Shown one piece after another: positions 32,923 through 43,892 of a stretch of 64,000 nt of DNA. Source of the DNA: DASUPK01 sp963801055 (GTDB lineage Bacteria; Actinomycetota; Thermoleophilia; Solirubrobacterales; 70-9). How positions within the stretch are numbered: position 1 is the stretch's first letter; each line of letters starts with the position of its first letter. The translations under genes were made by a program, and so were the position numbers. The stretch lies in the NCBI GenBank assembly GCA_963801055.1, contig CAWDDE010000003.1, positions 248,001 through 312,000 on the forward strand, in the 5' to 3' direction. The notes beneath the pieces are model-generated. The model searched no databases. It was not told where the DNA came from and saw nothing but the letters and a program-made list of their open reading frames with translations.

Positions 32923-34473
32923 ATGCTCACGATCGAGAGCCTCACCTCCGAGCTTGGCCTCAAGGTCGCAGCCGGCGATGGGGCCGCGGGTGAGAGCGAG
33001 ATCCGCTGGGTGCACATCACGGAGCTGCTCGACCCGACGCCCTGGCTCTCCGGCGCAGAGCTCTTGCTGACCACCGGGATCAGGCTCGAGAACGCCGATA
33101 AGCAGCGGAAGTTCATCCGCCTGCTCGGGGAGGCCGACGTCGCCGGGCTAGGCTTCGGCACCGGGTTCGACCACGCCAAGATCCCGAAGGCGCTGCTCGC
33201 GGAGGCGGAGGCGGCCGACTTCCCCGTCTTCGAGGTTCCCTACGAAACGCCCTTCATCGCGATCACTGAAGCCGCTTTCAGCCGGCTGGTGAACGAGCAA
33301 TACGACGTGCTCTCCCGCGGCATCGCCGTAAACGAGCGTCTCGAGCGGCTGGTCCTGCAGGGTGGCGGCCTCAACGAGATCGCGCGCGAGATCGCTGCCG
33401 CCGTCGGCGGCAGCTCGGTGGTCCTGGATGCGCGCGGCGAGGTCCTCACCAACGGCGGGCGGCGGCTCCCCGAGTACCTGCTCGACGCCATCCGCACCGA
33501 GGTGCAGCCGCGCGGCACCGCCGCGGCCCCCTTCGTGCCGAACCACGAGGACCTCCGGGGGAGGTCGCTCGCCCATCCGGTGTCGCCGCGGGCGGGTGCG
33601 GCCGAGGCCTGGCTGGTGGTCGTCCGCCGTTCGGGCGAGCTCGGTGACTTCGAGCGGCTCTGCGTGCAGCAGGCGGCGATCGTCGTCGCGCTCGAGCTGA
33701 TGCGGGAGCGGGTCGCGCGTGAGACCGAGCGCAGGCTCTCGGGCGAGGTGCTGGCCGCGACGCTCTCGGGCCGCCTGGCCGCCGATGACGTCCGCGACCG
33801 GCTGGCGCCCTTCGGGATCGGCGAGCGCGCGGTCGTTCTGGCCTTCGAGCTCGGCGACGCGGCGGCCGCCGAGTCGACCCTCGCCGAGTACCTGGCGACC
33901 CAGAACCGCGCCGCCGTGGTGGCGCCGCACGCCGCTGGCCGGCGAGAGCTGCTCTGCGCGGTTGTCGACGGCACCAAGGGAGACCCGCTCGAGCTCGCGG
34001 GCGAGGCCCGCCTGGCGCTCGAGGGTGCGCACGGGCCTACGCGCGCCGCCACCAGCCGGGCGCTTCCCACCGAACGCGTCCGTCACTCCTTCCACGAAGC
34101 CCGGTGTGCCCTCGAGGCCACCGGCTTCACCAACGGCGCCGCTCCGGACGTCGCCTCTCACCGCGACCTGGGCGCCTTCACCCTGCTGCTCTCGGTGCAG
34201 GACGCGGAGGCGCTTCGGCTCTACTGCGACAGCGTCCTCGGTCCAATCGAGGACTCCGACGAGCGCTACGCCGGGGAGCTGCTGCGCTCGCTGGAGGCCT
34301 ACATCGACCGCAACGGGCACTGGGAGCGGGCCGCCAGCGATTGCTACTGCCACCGGCACACGCTGCGGTACCGCATCAAGCGGATCGAGGAGCTCACGGG
34401 ACGCGACCTGAGCCGTGCCAACGATCGGGTCGAGCTCTGGCTTGCCCTGCGCGCCAGGGAGCTGATTGCATGA
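32923..34473 (+). CDS. PucR-family transcriptional regulator
   Basis: A 516-residue regulator with an N-terminal PucR domain (about 8-125, LTSELGLKVAAGD...LLLTTGI), a long middle GAF/CdaR-type domain and a C-terminal PucR helix-turn-helix (CYCHRHTLRYRIKRIEELTG). Family members activate purine, polyamine, GABA or proline catabolism in response to substrate. Seven bases separate it from the aminotransferase gene and the next gene overlaps its stop by ATGA, so it is expressed with the operon it probably controls. Confidence 0.9.
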   Translation: MLTIESLTSELGLKVAAGDGAAGESEIRWVHITELLDPTPWLSGAELLLTTGIRLENADKQRKFIRLLGEADVAGLGFGTGFDHAKIPKALLAEAEAADFPVFEVPYETPFIAITEAAFSRLVNEQYDVLSRGIAVNERLERLVLQGGGLNEIAREIAAAVGGSSVVLDARGEVLTNGGRRLPEYLLDAIRTEVQPRGTAAAPFVPNHEDLRGRSLAHPVSPRAGAAEAWLVVVRRSGELGDFERLCVQQAAIVVALELMRERVARETERRLSGEVLAATLSGRLAADDVRDRLAPFGIGERAVVLAFELGDAAAAESTLAEYLATQNRAAVVAPHAAGRRELLCAVVDGTKGDPLELAGEARLALEGAHGPTRAATSRALPTERVRHSFHEARCALEATGFTNGAAPDVASHRDLGAFTLLLSVQDAEALRLYCDSVLGPIEDSDERYAGELLRSLEAYIDRNGHWERAASDCYCHRHTLRYRIKRIEELTGRDLSRANDRVELWLALRARELIA

Positions 34474-35570
34474 GAGTCGCCGTGCTCGGGGCCGGCGGGA
34501 CGATCGCGCCCGCGATCGTGCGCGACCTGGCCGAATCCGAGGAGGTGACGTCGATGCGCCTGCTCGACCTCGACCTCCGGCGGGCCGAGGAGGTGGCGAT
34601 CGAGCACGGCGGTGGCAAGGCTGAGGCGCGGCGGGCCGACGCGACATCCGATCTTGCGGAGCAGCTGGCGGGGATCGAAGTGCTGGTCAACTCGGCCGCC
34701 TACCGAATCAACCTGGCGGCGATGCGGGCCTCTCTCGAGGCCGGCTGTCACTACATCGATCTCGGCGGTCTCTATCACGTCACGGCCGAGCAGCTCGAGC
34801 TCTCGTCGGAGTTCGAGCAGCGTGACCGTCTGGCACTGCTCGGTATCGGATCCGCCCCCGGTAAGACCAACCTCCTCGCCGCGCGGGCGGTGCGGGAGCT
34901 GCCCGGCAGGCCCGCGTCGATCTCGATCCTGGCCGCGGGGCGCGACCTGGACCCGCCGGAGGGGCTCAGCTTTCCGTACGCCCTGCGAACGCTGCTCGAC
35001 GAGATCATGATGCCGCCGATGGCGCTGATCGACGGTAGGCCGAAGGAGATGCGCCCGCTCCAGGGGGGACCGTCCGCCGACTTCGGTGAGCCGATCGGCG
35101 AGGGAGACACGATTTTCACTCTCCATTCGGAGGTACTCACGTTCGGCGACAGCTTCGATGTCCCGAACGTGAACTTTGCGCTCTCGCTGTCACCTAAGGT
35201 GCTCGAGAGCCTGGAGGAGCTGCGGGGGGCGAGCGAGGAGCGGATAGCGGAAGTCGCCCGCTCTGCTTCGCCCCCTTCAGCCAATACGGTCGCCGTCCAC
35301 ATCGTCGAGGTGACGGGCGGCGACGCCGTGGTGCGCGCGCGCAGCTTCACCCCTCCGAACGAGTCCTGGGGCCTCGGCGGAGGGATCGTCTCGACGGCCT
35401 CCCCGGCGGCCGCTGCGGTCAGATTGCTCGCTCGCGGCAGCATCGCGCGGCGTGGCGCGCTTCCGCCCGAGAGCTGCATCGATCCGGACGAGATGTTCGC
35501 CGAGCTGGAAGGCACGCGGCGTGCGCTTCGAGTTCACCAACAGGCCGGCCGAGCGAACGCGAGGCCTTGA
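34470..35570 (+). CDS. Saccharopine-dehydrogenase-like (saccharopine reductase) protein
   Basis: A 366-residue protein. The Rossmann start RVAVLGAGGTIAPAIVRDLA and a later LLGIGSAPGKTNLLAARAV (second nucleotide/substrate region) match the saccharopine reductase / homospermidine-synthase-like family. Members work on lysine-derived imines or polyamines. The last 20 or so residues (RRALRVHQQAGRANARP) look out of frame, since a +1 frame reads GVRFEFTNRPAE; a C-terminal frameshift is possible but cannot be proved. Stop overlaps a TTG of the next gene. Confidence 0.7.
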   Translation: MRVAVLGAGGTIAPAIVRDLAESEEVTSMRLLDLDLRRAEEVAIEHGGGKAEARRADATSDLAEQLAGIEVLVNSAAYRINLAAMRASLEAGCHYIDLGGLYHVTAEQLELSSEFEQRDRLALLGIGSAPGKTNLLAARAVRELPGRPASISILAAGRDLDPPEGLSFPYALRTLLDEIMMPPMALIDGRPKEMRPLQGGPSADFGEPIGEGDTIFTLHSEVLTFGDSFDVPNVNFALSLSPKVLESLEELRGASEERIAEVARSASPPSANTVAVHIVEVTGGDAVVRARSFTPPNESWGLGGGIVSTASPAAAAVRLLARGSIARRGALPPESCIDPDEMFAELEGTRRALRVHQQAGRANARP

Positions 35571-35587
35571 CGAGCGAGGTTGTCGAG

Positions 35588-36718
<1,131 letters not shown>

Positions 36719-36731
36719 CCAAGGAGGAGAA

Positions 36732-38201
36732 ATGGCAACCGCAGCCGCGGAGAAGCAGAAGAAGGAGACGACCGGAGTCCTCGAGCTTCAGAACATGATC
36801 GGGGGCGAGTTCATGGCTCCGGCCGAGGGCAAGACCGAGGACGTCGTCAATCCGGCCACCGGCGAGGTGATCGCGCACGCCCCCCTCTCCACCGAAAAGG
36901 ACGTCGATCGGGCCGTGAAGGCGGCGCGCGGCGCGTTCGAGGACTGGCAGTACACGACACCGTCCCAGCGCCAGGAGCTTCTCCTGAAGCTGGCCGACGC
37001 GTTCCAGGAGCGCGCTGACGAGATCACCGACTGGGAGACCAGGGACGCGGGCAAGCCGCGCCAGGTGACGTTCGACGAGGAGATCCCGCCGATGGTGGAC
37101 CAGCTCCGGTTCTTCGCCGGAGCAGCGCGGACGATGGAAGGGCGCGCCGCCGGCGAGTACATGGATGACCACACCTCCTACATCCGCCGCGAGCCGGCCG
37201 GTGTGGTGGGACAGATCACCCCCTGGAACTACCCGCTGATGATGGCCGTCTGGAAAATCGGCCCCGCGCTCGCCACCGGATGCACCCTGATCCTGAAGCC
37301 GGCCGAGACGACCCCGGTGACGACGCTCAAGATCCTGGCGGAGCTGGCGGCGGAGATCTATCCGCCGGGCGTCATGAACTTCATCGGCGGCCACGGCGAT
37401 CCCGCGGGCGCCTCGCTGGTCACCCATCCTGAGGTCGACATGGTCTCGCTGACGGGTTCCCCGGAGACCGGCAAGTGGATCGCCGAGCACGCGGCGGACA
37501 CCCTGAAGCGGGTCCATCTCGAGCTGGGCGGCAAGGCTCCGTTGATCGTCTTCGACGACGCCGACATGGAGCTGGCGATGGAGACGATCGCGGCTACCGG
37601 CTACTTCAACGCCGGTCAGGACTGCACCGCGGGGACCCGGGTGCTGGCCTCGAAGGCGGTCTACGACGACGTCGTCTCGGGTCTCGCCGAGGAGGCGAAG
37701 GACTACCAGACCGGCGACACCTTCGATCCCGACACGGTGCTGGGCCCGGTGAACTCCGAGCGCCAGCGCGACCGCATCGAGGGCTTCCTCAAGGACACGA
37801 AGGGCGAGATCGTCACCGGAGGGAACCGGCCGGATCTGCCCGGCTACTTCCTCGAGGCGACGGTCGTCGCGGGTCCCAACCAGGAAGACCGGATGATCCA
37901 GGACGAGATCTTCGGCCCGGTGATCACGGTTCAGTCCGTCGATGACGAGGCGAAGGCGATCGAGTGGGCCAACGGGGTCAGGTACGGGCTGGCGTCATCG
38001 GTGTGGACCAAGGACGTCGGCCGCGCGATGCGCGTCTCGAAGGCCCTGAAGTTCGGCTGCGTCTGGGTCAACGACCACATCCCGATCGTGGCCGAGATGC
38101 CGCACGGGGGCTACAAGCAGTCCGGCTACGGCAAGGATCTCTCGGTCTATGCCCTCGAGGACTACACGAACATCAAGCACGTGATGGTGAATCACGCCTG
38201 A
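36732..38201 (+). CDS. Aldehyde dehydrogenase, likely aminoaldehyde (GABAldehyde) type
   Basis: A 489-residue NAD-dependent aldehyde dehydrogenase. Active-site Glu264 is in LELGGKAP and Cys298 in GQDCTAGTR; the oxyanion asparagine is in TPWNYPLM. Related enzymes oxidise 4-aminobutyraldehyde or betaine aldehyde. AAGGAGGAG lies just before the ATG. Following a class III aminotransferase, oxidation of 4-aminobutanal to GABA is the best guess. It ends 24 bases before a convergent gene, with CCGGC-TAAC-GCCGG between. Confidence 0.88.
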   Translation: MATAAAEKQKKETTGVLELQNMIGGEFMAPAEGKTEDVVNPATGEVIAHAPLSTEKDVDRAVKAARGAFEDWQYTTPSQRQELLLKLADAFQERADEITDWETRDAGKPRQVTFDEEIPPMVDQLRFFAGAARTMEGRAAGEYMDDHTSYIRREPAGVVGQITPWNYPLMMAVWKIGPALATGCTLILKPAETTPVTTLKILAELAAEIYPPGVMNFIGGHGDPAGASLVTHPEVDMVSLTGSPETGKWIAEHAADTLKRVHLELGGKAPLIVFDDADMELAMETIAATGYFNAGQDCTAGTRVLASKAVYDDVVSGLAEEAKDYQTGDTFDPDTVLGPVNSERQRDRIEGFLKDTKGEIVTGGNRPDLPGYFLEATVVAGPNQEDRMIQDEIFGPVITVQSVDDEAKAIEWANGVRYGLASSVWTKDVGRAMRVSKALKFGCVWVNDHIPIVAEMPHGGYKQSGYGKDLSVYALEDYTNIKHVMVNHA

Positions 38202-38225
38202 CCGGCTAACGCCGGCGGGCGGGGG

Positions 38226-39457
38226 CTAGCCCTTCGCCCGCTGGCAGTAGCCGTAGGCGGTGAGGGTCGGCGGCCTCGCCGAAGTAGCCGAACGCGTTCG
38301 CGGTCGTCGTCCCGTCCGAGTTCAGCGAGCTGCCGGCGTAGAAGGCGTTGCGTGAATCGCCGAGGCTGAAGCCGGTCGTGGTCAGCGTGAGGCCCTCCGG
38401 GCAGGTTGGCGTGGTTGCCGACGCGTTCGCGCCCGACAGCACCGTCACCGGGGTGGACGGGACTTCGGTGAGGATCGGGCCGCGGTGCCTGACGCAGTAG
38501 GCGATCGCGGTCAGCTCGCCCCCGCCGGTGAACGCCGTGCCGGTGAAGGCGCTGCCGGTCACACGCCAGGCGTTGGAACCGACCGCCCGTGACTCGGTCA
38601 CGTAGTTGCCGCCGTCGCTGGCGAAGTTGGTGCGCTGGAAGCCGCCGGTGACCAGCTGCTGCCCCTTCGGGCAGCGGGCGGTCGCCGACTTCGTCTCACC
38701 GGGCTTGATGAAGACGGTCTTGTGCGAGGACGGGTTCTGTGGGATCAGGCCGCGGGCGCAGACCGCCTGGATGGTGATCTTGCGCGGCGTCGTCGAGCCG
38801 TGACTGGCGTCGTAGAGGACCGCGCTGACGTGGAAGCCGCGCTGAGCGCCGAGCCGCTCGTACGAGTGCGGATAGATGCCCTCACCGTCCGGACCCGGTG
38901 GGAGATTGACCGACATTCCGCCGCCGATCGGGTAGGTCCGACCCGGACAGAAGACCTCGTGCCTGGTGAGCTGATCGGGCGCCGACATCTTGAAGGTCCT
39001 GGTGACGACCCTGACGCCCCTGGGTGGCCCAGGCTTGCCCGGAACGATCCTGGGCCCGCCGCGGCCCTGCACGCGGATCGTCCCCTTGCGCGGAGTTGAG
39101 GATGTAGAGGCCTGAGGAGGCGCGCAGCGCCATCATCACCTTGTTGCAGCTCGTGCCCCGCCGCAGAACGAAGACCACGTCGAATCGATGGACTGATCCC
39201 GCGTTTTTCGCCACCCTGACGCGGAGGCCGCGCTTCGTCTGGGCGATCTTCTTGGCCAGCCGGGGCGCGGGCGGGTAGCAGCCGTCTTTGCTCACCGAGC
39301 GCACGTAGAGCGCGATCTTGAACGCATCCTCCAGCCTCTTGGTCGCGGAGTTGTGCCCCGCCCCGCCCCGGGCGAGCGCTGACGGCGAGCAGGCGAGGGC
39401 CCCGACGAGGACGGCGACCACCAGGACGAGTCGAAGCGGGTTCCTCCGCACGGTCAC
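38226..39457 (-). CDS. Secreted protein with C-terminal repeat domain (two frameshifts)
   Basis: A 409-residue exported protein once two extra G/C bases are removed (near 39080 and 38265). It starts with a signal (LRLVLVVAVLVGALAC), followed by a 100-residue conserved-looking region with YVRSVSKDGCYP. The C-terminal half has three rounds of a repeated pattern: CPxGxxLxxxGF, then W..., then an aiAYC/ayGYC ending. Such repeats occur in actinobacterial surface or secreted proteins of unknown function. It converges with the aldehyde dehydrogenase gene. Confidence 0.6.
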
Positions 39458-39493
39458 GATTTAACACGCCTGCTGACGGGAAAGAGCGCTAGC

Positions 39494-39600
39494 TCAGCTT
39501 CTCGCCCGCAGGCAGTAGCCGTCCGTCAGGATCCTGGTGCGCCACCTGTCTGTCCGAGCGTCGGCGGCGACGGCTGAGCCCTCCTCGTTCAGATGGATCC
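39494..39600 (-). pseudogene. Fragment of the C-terminal repeat
   Basis: In one minus-strand frame this gives about 30 residues ending LTDGYCLRARS and a stop, similar to the ending LTAYGYCQRAKG of the secreted repeat protein next door. It has no start codon and lies behind the PotC-like stop. It looks like a relic of a duplicated gene whose front half is lost. Confidence 0.35.
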
Positions 39601-39619
39601 CGCGCAGTATTTGTCGCGC

Positions 39620-40465
39620 CTACGGCATCGCCGTGCTCTCGGCGATCGCGCCGGCGCCGCCCGCGCGCGCGGCGACGCCCTCCTCTCGCGTCAGCCGGTG
39701 GGCGAGGTAGACGGGGATGATCGAGAGCAGGACGACGATCACGGCGACCACGTTCACGATCGGCAGCTGGGCCGGCCTGAACAGGTTGCTGAAGATCCAG
39801 ATCGGCAGGGTCTGCTCGCCCGCGCCGATCGTGAAGTTGGTGACGATGATCTCGTCGAAGGAGAGAGCGAAGGCGAGCAGCCCTCCTGCCACCAGCGCGG
39901 TCTGGATGCTCGGCAGCGTCACGAATCGCAGCGTCTGCCAGGTGTGAGCACCGAGGTCGGCCGAGGCCTCCTCGAGGTTGCCGGAGACCCTCCGCAGCCG
40001 CGCGATCACGTTGTTGTAGACGACGACGATGCAGAAGGTGGCGTGCCCGGCGATCACAGTCAGGAGGCTGAGGTCCACGCCGAGCACCTGCGTGAAGGTG
40101 TTGCTGAGCGCGACTCCGGTGACGACCCCGGGCAGGGCGATCGGCAGGACGACCAGGAACGAGATCGTCTCGCGGCCGAAGAACCGGAAGCGCGCCACAG
40201 CGAACGAGGCCAGGCTGCCGAGGAGCAGCGCGATCCCGGTTGCGACCGCCCCCACCCTGATCGACGTCCAGAGCGCGTCACGCGCGCCCTGGTTGTCGAT
40301 CGCCTCCCCGAACCACTTGGTCGTCAGGTCCGGTGGGGGCCACGCCAGGGAAGTGCCGCCGTTGAAGGCATAGATCGCGATCACGATCAGCGGGATGTAG
40401 ATGAAGGCGAGAGTGATCCCCACGCCGACGCGGAGCAGGTTCCTCGTGGAGTGCGAGAGCGTCAT
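39620..40465 (-). CDS. potC: ABC transporter permease, second PotC-like
   Basis: A 281-residue permease with six helices and an EAA-type loop (LEEASADLGAHTWQTLRFVT). The ATG overlaps the upstream PotB-like stop (ATGA), as usual for coupled subunits. It is only distantly similar to the first PotC in the window (which has IEDAAADLGATPIETFRY at the same site), so the two sets are paralogous rather than recent copies. Polyamine cargo is inferred from the group. Confidence 0.87.
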   Translation of the reverse strand: MTLSHSTRNLLRVGVGITLAFIYIPLIVIAIYAFNGGTSLAWPPPDLTTKWFGEAIDNQGARDALWTSIRVGAVATGIALLLGSLASFAVARFRFFGRETISFLVVLPIALPGVVTGVALSNTFTQVLGVDLSLLTVIAGHATFCIVVVYNNVIARLRRVSGNLEEASADLGAHTWQTLRFVTLPSIQTALVAGGLLAFALSFDEIIVTNFTIGAGEQTLPIWIFSNLFRPAQLPIVNVVAVIVVLLSIIPVYLAHRLTREEGVAARAGGAGAIAESTAMP

Positions 40466-41361
40466 AGGTGCGCGAACGCTCCGAACCGTCTCGCGATCAC
40501 CAGGTAGATCACCATCACGATGATCGGCACCACCGCGAACGCCGACGCAAGCGGCAGGTTGTTGGTGTGCTGCGAGAAGATGACGTTGCCGATGAACTGC
40601 GTGTCCGGCGAGACCAACGTTGGCGTGATGTAGTCGCCGAGGGTCAGCGAGAAGGTGAAGATCGACCCGGCGACGATGGCCGGGAAGGCGAGCGGGAAGA
40701 CCACGCTGCGGAAGGTCCGCCACGGGTTCGCCCCCAGGTCCTCCGAGGCGGAGATCATCGAGTTCGGGATCCGCTCGAGGCCCGCGTAGATCGGCAGGAT
40801 CATGTATGGGAGCCAGAGGTAGCTCTCCACGAGCCAGACGGCGGTGGACCCGTATCCGGGCCCACTGACGCCGAACGGGTTGAGCGCCCAGTCGATGAAC
40901 CCTCCCGTCGCGAGCATCGACTGCCAGGCGTAGACCTTGACCAGGTAGAAGGACCAGAGCGGCATCAGGATCGCGACGACGAGCAGGCCCTTCACCCTTG
41001 GACTGGCGACCTTCGCCATGTAGAACGCGATCGGGAAGGCGAGGAGTGCGTCGGTCAGCGTCGCCGCCGCGGCGATCCCAACGGTCCGCACGGCGACGTC
41101 CTTGTAGACCGACTGGTCGAGCAGCTCCTTGTAGTTGTCGAGGGTGAAGCTCTTTTCGAGCTCGCCGCTGATCGCACTGACCCCCCAGAAGGAGGCGATC
41201 AGCAGGACGGCGAGGGACCCGAGGTAGCCGATCACCAGCCAGGCGATCGGTCCGCTCAGTAGCGACCCGACCTGGATGCCGGGGCGGCCGTGGAAGAGGT
41301 CGGCGAGCCTGCGGCCCACCGACCTCCTCTCGGCGCCGACGCTTACGCCGGCGGCTTCCAC
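40462..41361 (-). CDS. potB: ABC transporter permease, second PotB-like
   Basis: A 299-residue permease with EAA-type loop (ISASEDLGANPWRTFRSVVF) and a TLGDYITPTLV segment typical of PotB. A GTG start is used with AGAGG just upstream. An extended cytoplasmic N terminus of about 40 residues precedes the first helix. The binding protein gene ends 33 bases before it. Confidence 0.87.
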   Translation of the reverse strand: MEAAGVSVGAERRSVGRRLADLFHGRPGIQVGSLLSGPIAWLVIGYLGSLAVLLIASFWGVSAISGELEKSFTLDNYKELLDQSVYKDVAVRTVGIAAAATLTDALLAFPIAFYMAKVASPRVKGLLVVAILMPLWSFYLVKVYAWQSMLATGGFIDWALNPFGVSGPGYGSTAVWLVESYLWLPYMILPIYAGLERIPNSMISASEDLGANPWRTFRSVVFPLAFPAIVAGSIFTFSLTLGDYITPTLVSPDTQFIGNVIFSQHTNNLPLASAFAVVPIIVMVIYLVIARRFGAFAHL

Positions 41362-41394
41362 GACCTCTGATTCATGAGGCGATCTCCAGCGACA

Positions 41395-42648
41395 TCACCC
41401 CTTGATCTCGGTCCAGGCCGAGACCCAGTCGTTGTAGTCCTTGCAGACGTCGCCGCGGTCATCGCCGCAGTCCGCAAGCGGGGTGTTCCAGTAGTACACG
41501 CGCTTCCAGAACTCCGGATCCGCTGCGTGGTAGTTGTCGCAGAACTTCGGATCCGGTGGCAGGCCCAGCGCCTTGTCCGCAGTGGCGATCTCGTTTGGCT
41601 CGCACGCCTTGCTCTGTGCGGGTGCCTCGCCGAACCACTGCATGACCTGCGCCTGTACCGGTGCGCTGGTGATGTAGTCCATCCACTTGTACATGCAATT
41701 CGGGTGCTTGGCCTCCGAGGAGACCATCCAGGTGTCCGACCACCCGGTTGCGCCCTCTGTCGGGACGAATCCGGTGTCCGCCCCGGGGGCCTTGACCGGC
41801 TGGTCGTCGGCGAGCAACGTGAAGTACTGGTACTGCCACGTCGTGCCGACCTGGTCGTCACCGCTGGTGAACAGGTTGATCTGCTTCAGATAGCTGGACC
41901 AGTAATCCCCGACGAACGGATGCTGCTGCTTGAGCAGATCCACGGCGGCGTTGAACTGGTCGTCGTCCAGCTCGTACGGGTTGTCGATCCCGAGGTCCGG
42001 CTGGTGCGCCTTCAGGTAGACAGCCGCATCCGCGATGTAGATCGGGTCGTCGTAGACGCTGATGTGACCCGAGTACTTCTGGGCCTCGTTGGGATCGAGG
42101 ATGACTGACCACGACGTCGGATCCGGCTTGACGTCGTTCGTGTTCCACATCAGCAGGTTCGCCCCGCGTCCGTGCGGGATCCCGTAATGGGTCCCGTCGA
42201 ACGTGTTGTAGGGCTGGTCCTTGAGGTCGTCGAAGATCGTCTTGTAGTTCGGGACGAGATCGACGTTGACTGGCGACACGTCGCCGCCATCTACGAGACG
42301 GGCGGTCGCGTTGCCCGAGGCGGATACCCCGTCGTATTGACCGGTCCGCATCAGATCGATCATCTGGTCGGACGTATCGCCGATCTTGACGTTCGTCTGA
42401 CAGCCGGTCTGCTGCTCGAACGGGGTCACCCAGTCGACGCCCTTGGTGACCGTGCCGTCCTCGCAGTAGCTGGCCCAGCAGATGATGTTCAGCTCACCTT
42501 CGCCTGCACCGACGCTGGTCAGCTCCTCACCCCCGCCGTTGCCGTTGTCGTCCCCACCGCCGCAACCGGCGATCACCAGCATCGTTGCCACGAGCCCGAC
42601 GACTATCGTCGCGGGCACCCAAGTGGGGTGAGCTCTAAGTCGGCTCAC
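41395..42648 (-). CDS. potD: Extracellular solute-binding lipoprotein, second PotD-like
   Basis: A 417-residue lipoprotein with lipobox VIAGC after a signal helix, then a Gly-rich linker and LNIICWASYCEDG. Mature domain includes PFEQQTGCQTNVKIGDTSDQ and NTFDGTHYGIPHGRGANLL, family segments of PotD/PotF-type proteins. Six or more cysteines in the mature region suggest disulfides. GTG start is inside the end of the PotA-like gene; GAGGAGG precedes it. It delivers ligand to the adjacent permeases. Confidence 0.88.
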   Translation of the reverse strand: MSRLRAHPTWVPATIVVGLVATMLVIAGCGGGDDNGNGGGEELTSVGAGEGELNIICWASYCEDGTVTKGVDWVTPFEQQTGCQTNVKIGDTSDQMIDLMRTGQYDGVSASGNATARLVDGGDVSPVNVDLVPNYKTIFDDLKDQPYNTFDGTHYGIPHGRGANLLMWNTNDVKPDPTSWSVILDPNEAQKYSGHISVYDDPIYIADAAVYLKAHQPDLGIDNPYELDDDQFNAAVDLLKQQHPFVGDYWSSYLKQINLFTSGDDQVGTTWQYQYFTLLADDQPVKAPGADTGFVPTEGATGWSDTWMVSSEAKHPNCMYKWMDYITSAPVQAQVMQWFGEAPAQSKACEPNEIATADKALGLPPDPKFCDNYHAADPEFWKRVYYWNTPLADCGDDRGDVCKDYNDWVSAWTEIKG

Positions 42649-43735
42649 TTTCTTCCTCCTCTCCCTCTACGGCGACGGTCTGATCCGCTCGCCATCCGAT
42701 TTTGACTTTCCGGCCGCGCAGCTCCTGCACCTCTGCCGAGGTGGTCTCCAGGTTCTGGCGGACGACTTGAAGCGCTCCACCTGCCTCCAGCTCGACGAGG
42801 TAGCGGGTCACCATGCCGGCGTAGGAGACGTCCTTGATCATCCCCTCCTCGATGTGCAGGCCCTGTGGAACCTTTCCGTTCTCCACGATGAAGATCTTCT
42901 CCGGGCGAACCGTGAAGCGGTGCCCGTCCCGCTCGAGCAGGTTCGAGACGCCGACGAACCCGGCGACGAAGGCGTTGTCCGGACGCTCGTAGATCTCGGT
43001 CGGGGCCCCGACCTGCTCGATCCGGCCGTCGTTGAAGACCGCGATCCGGTCGGACATCGTCAGGGCCTCCTCCTGATCGTGGGTCACGTAGATGAAGGTG
43101 ATCCCGACCTGCTCCTGGATCGTGTTCAGCTCGACCTGCATCTGCTCCCGGAGCTTCAGATCGAGGGCCCCAAGCGGCTCGTCCAGTAGCAGGACCTTGG
43201 GCTCGTTGACCATCGCCCGCGCCAGCGCGACCCGCTGCTGCTGTCCACCGGAGAGCTGGTTGGGCTTGCGCTGCTCGAACCCGGCCAGCCGGACCGTGGC
43301 GAGCGCCTCGGAGGCTCGCCTGCGCCGCTCCTCGCGCCCCACGCCCTTCACCCTGAGGCCGTACGCGACGTTCTCGCCGACCGTCATGTGGGGGAAGAGG
43401 GCGTAGTCCTGGAAGACGGTGTTTACCGAGCGGTCATACGGAGGGAGCCCGGTGACGTCCTTGCCCGCGAGCTCGACCCGCCCGGTGTCGGGCTCCTCGA
43501 ACCCGGCGATCATCCTCAGCGTGGTCGTCTTCCCAGACCCGGAGGGCCCCAGCAGGGTGAAGAACTCCCCGCGCCTGACCTCGAGGTCGAGCGTGTCGAC
43601 CGCGACGAGGTCCCCATAGCGTTTGCTCACCCCGACCAGATGAACATCGACGTCCTCGGCGCTCTGCTCGGCGCCGAGTCCGCCTTCACTCCTCCTTGCC
43701 TGGGTCGAGGCTACCGCCGTCTCCTTCTCTGGCAT
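42635..43735 (-). CDS. potA: ABC transporter ATPase, second PotA-like
   Basis: A 366-residue ATPase with Walker A GPSGSGKT, signature LSGGQQQR, Walker B LLLDEP and THDQEEALTMSDR, followed by a TOBE-like domain. The ATG giving MPEKETAVAST is chosen because a CGTTGTAC half-site and promoter-like sequence lie just upstream and an earlier ATG would absorb them. First gene of a four-gene importer operon. The binding-protein GTG lies within its last codons. Confidence 0.88.
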   Translation of the reverse strand: MPEKETAVASTQARRSEGGLGAEQSAEDVDVHLVGVSKRYGDLVAVDTLDLEVRRGEFFTLLGPSGSGKTTTLRMIAGFEEPDTGRVELAGKDVTGLPPYDRSVNTVFQDYALFPHMTVGENVAYGLRVKGVGREERRRRASEALATVRLAGFEQRKPNQLSGGQQQRVALARAMVNEPKVLLLDEPLGALDLKLREQMQVELNTIQEQVGITFIYVTHDQEEALTMSDRIAVFNDGRIEQVGAPTEIYERPDNAFVAGFVGVSNLLERDGHRFTVRPEKIFIVENGKVPQGLHIEEGMIKDVSYAGMVTRYLVELEAGGALQVVRQNLETTSAEVQELRGRKVKIGWRADQTVAVEGEEEESEPT

Positions 43736-43755
43736 CCCGCACGGATGTGCGCACA

Positions 43756-43763
43756 GTACAACG
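43756..43763 (-). promoter_or_regulatory. CGTTGTAC half-site upstream of the second Pot operon
   Basis: On the minus strand CGTTGTAC matches the palindrome arm at 31375, 21-28 bases upstream of the PotA-like ATG. It points to common control of polyamine uptake and breakdown by the same regulator. A single half-site is weak evidence by itself. Confidence 0.4.
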
Positions 43764-43892
43764 CAGCCCGCTGGCGCACTAGGTATATCCGAGCCTAACC
43801 CCGCCTCGCCAGGCCCGGTTGGACAATCTTTCCCGCATAGCTTGGACATCCCGACTTCGCCGATCGGGAGTCACGTGGATTTGAGCTACGCC

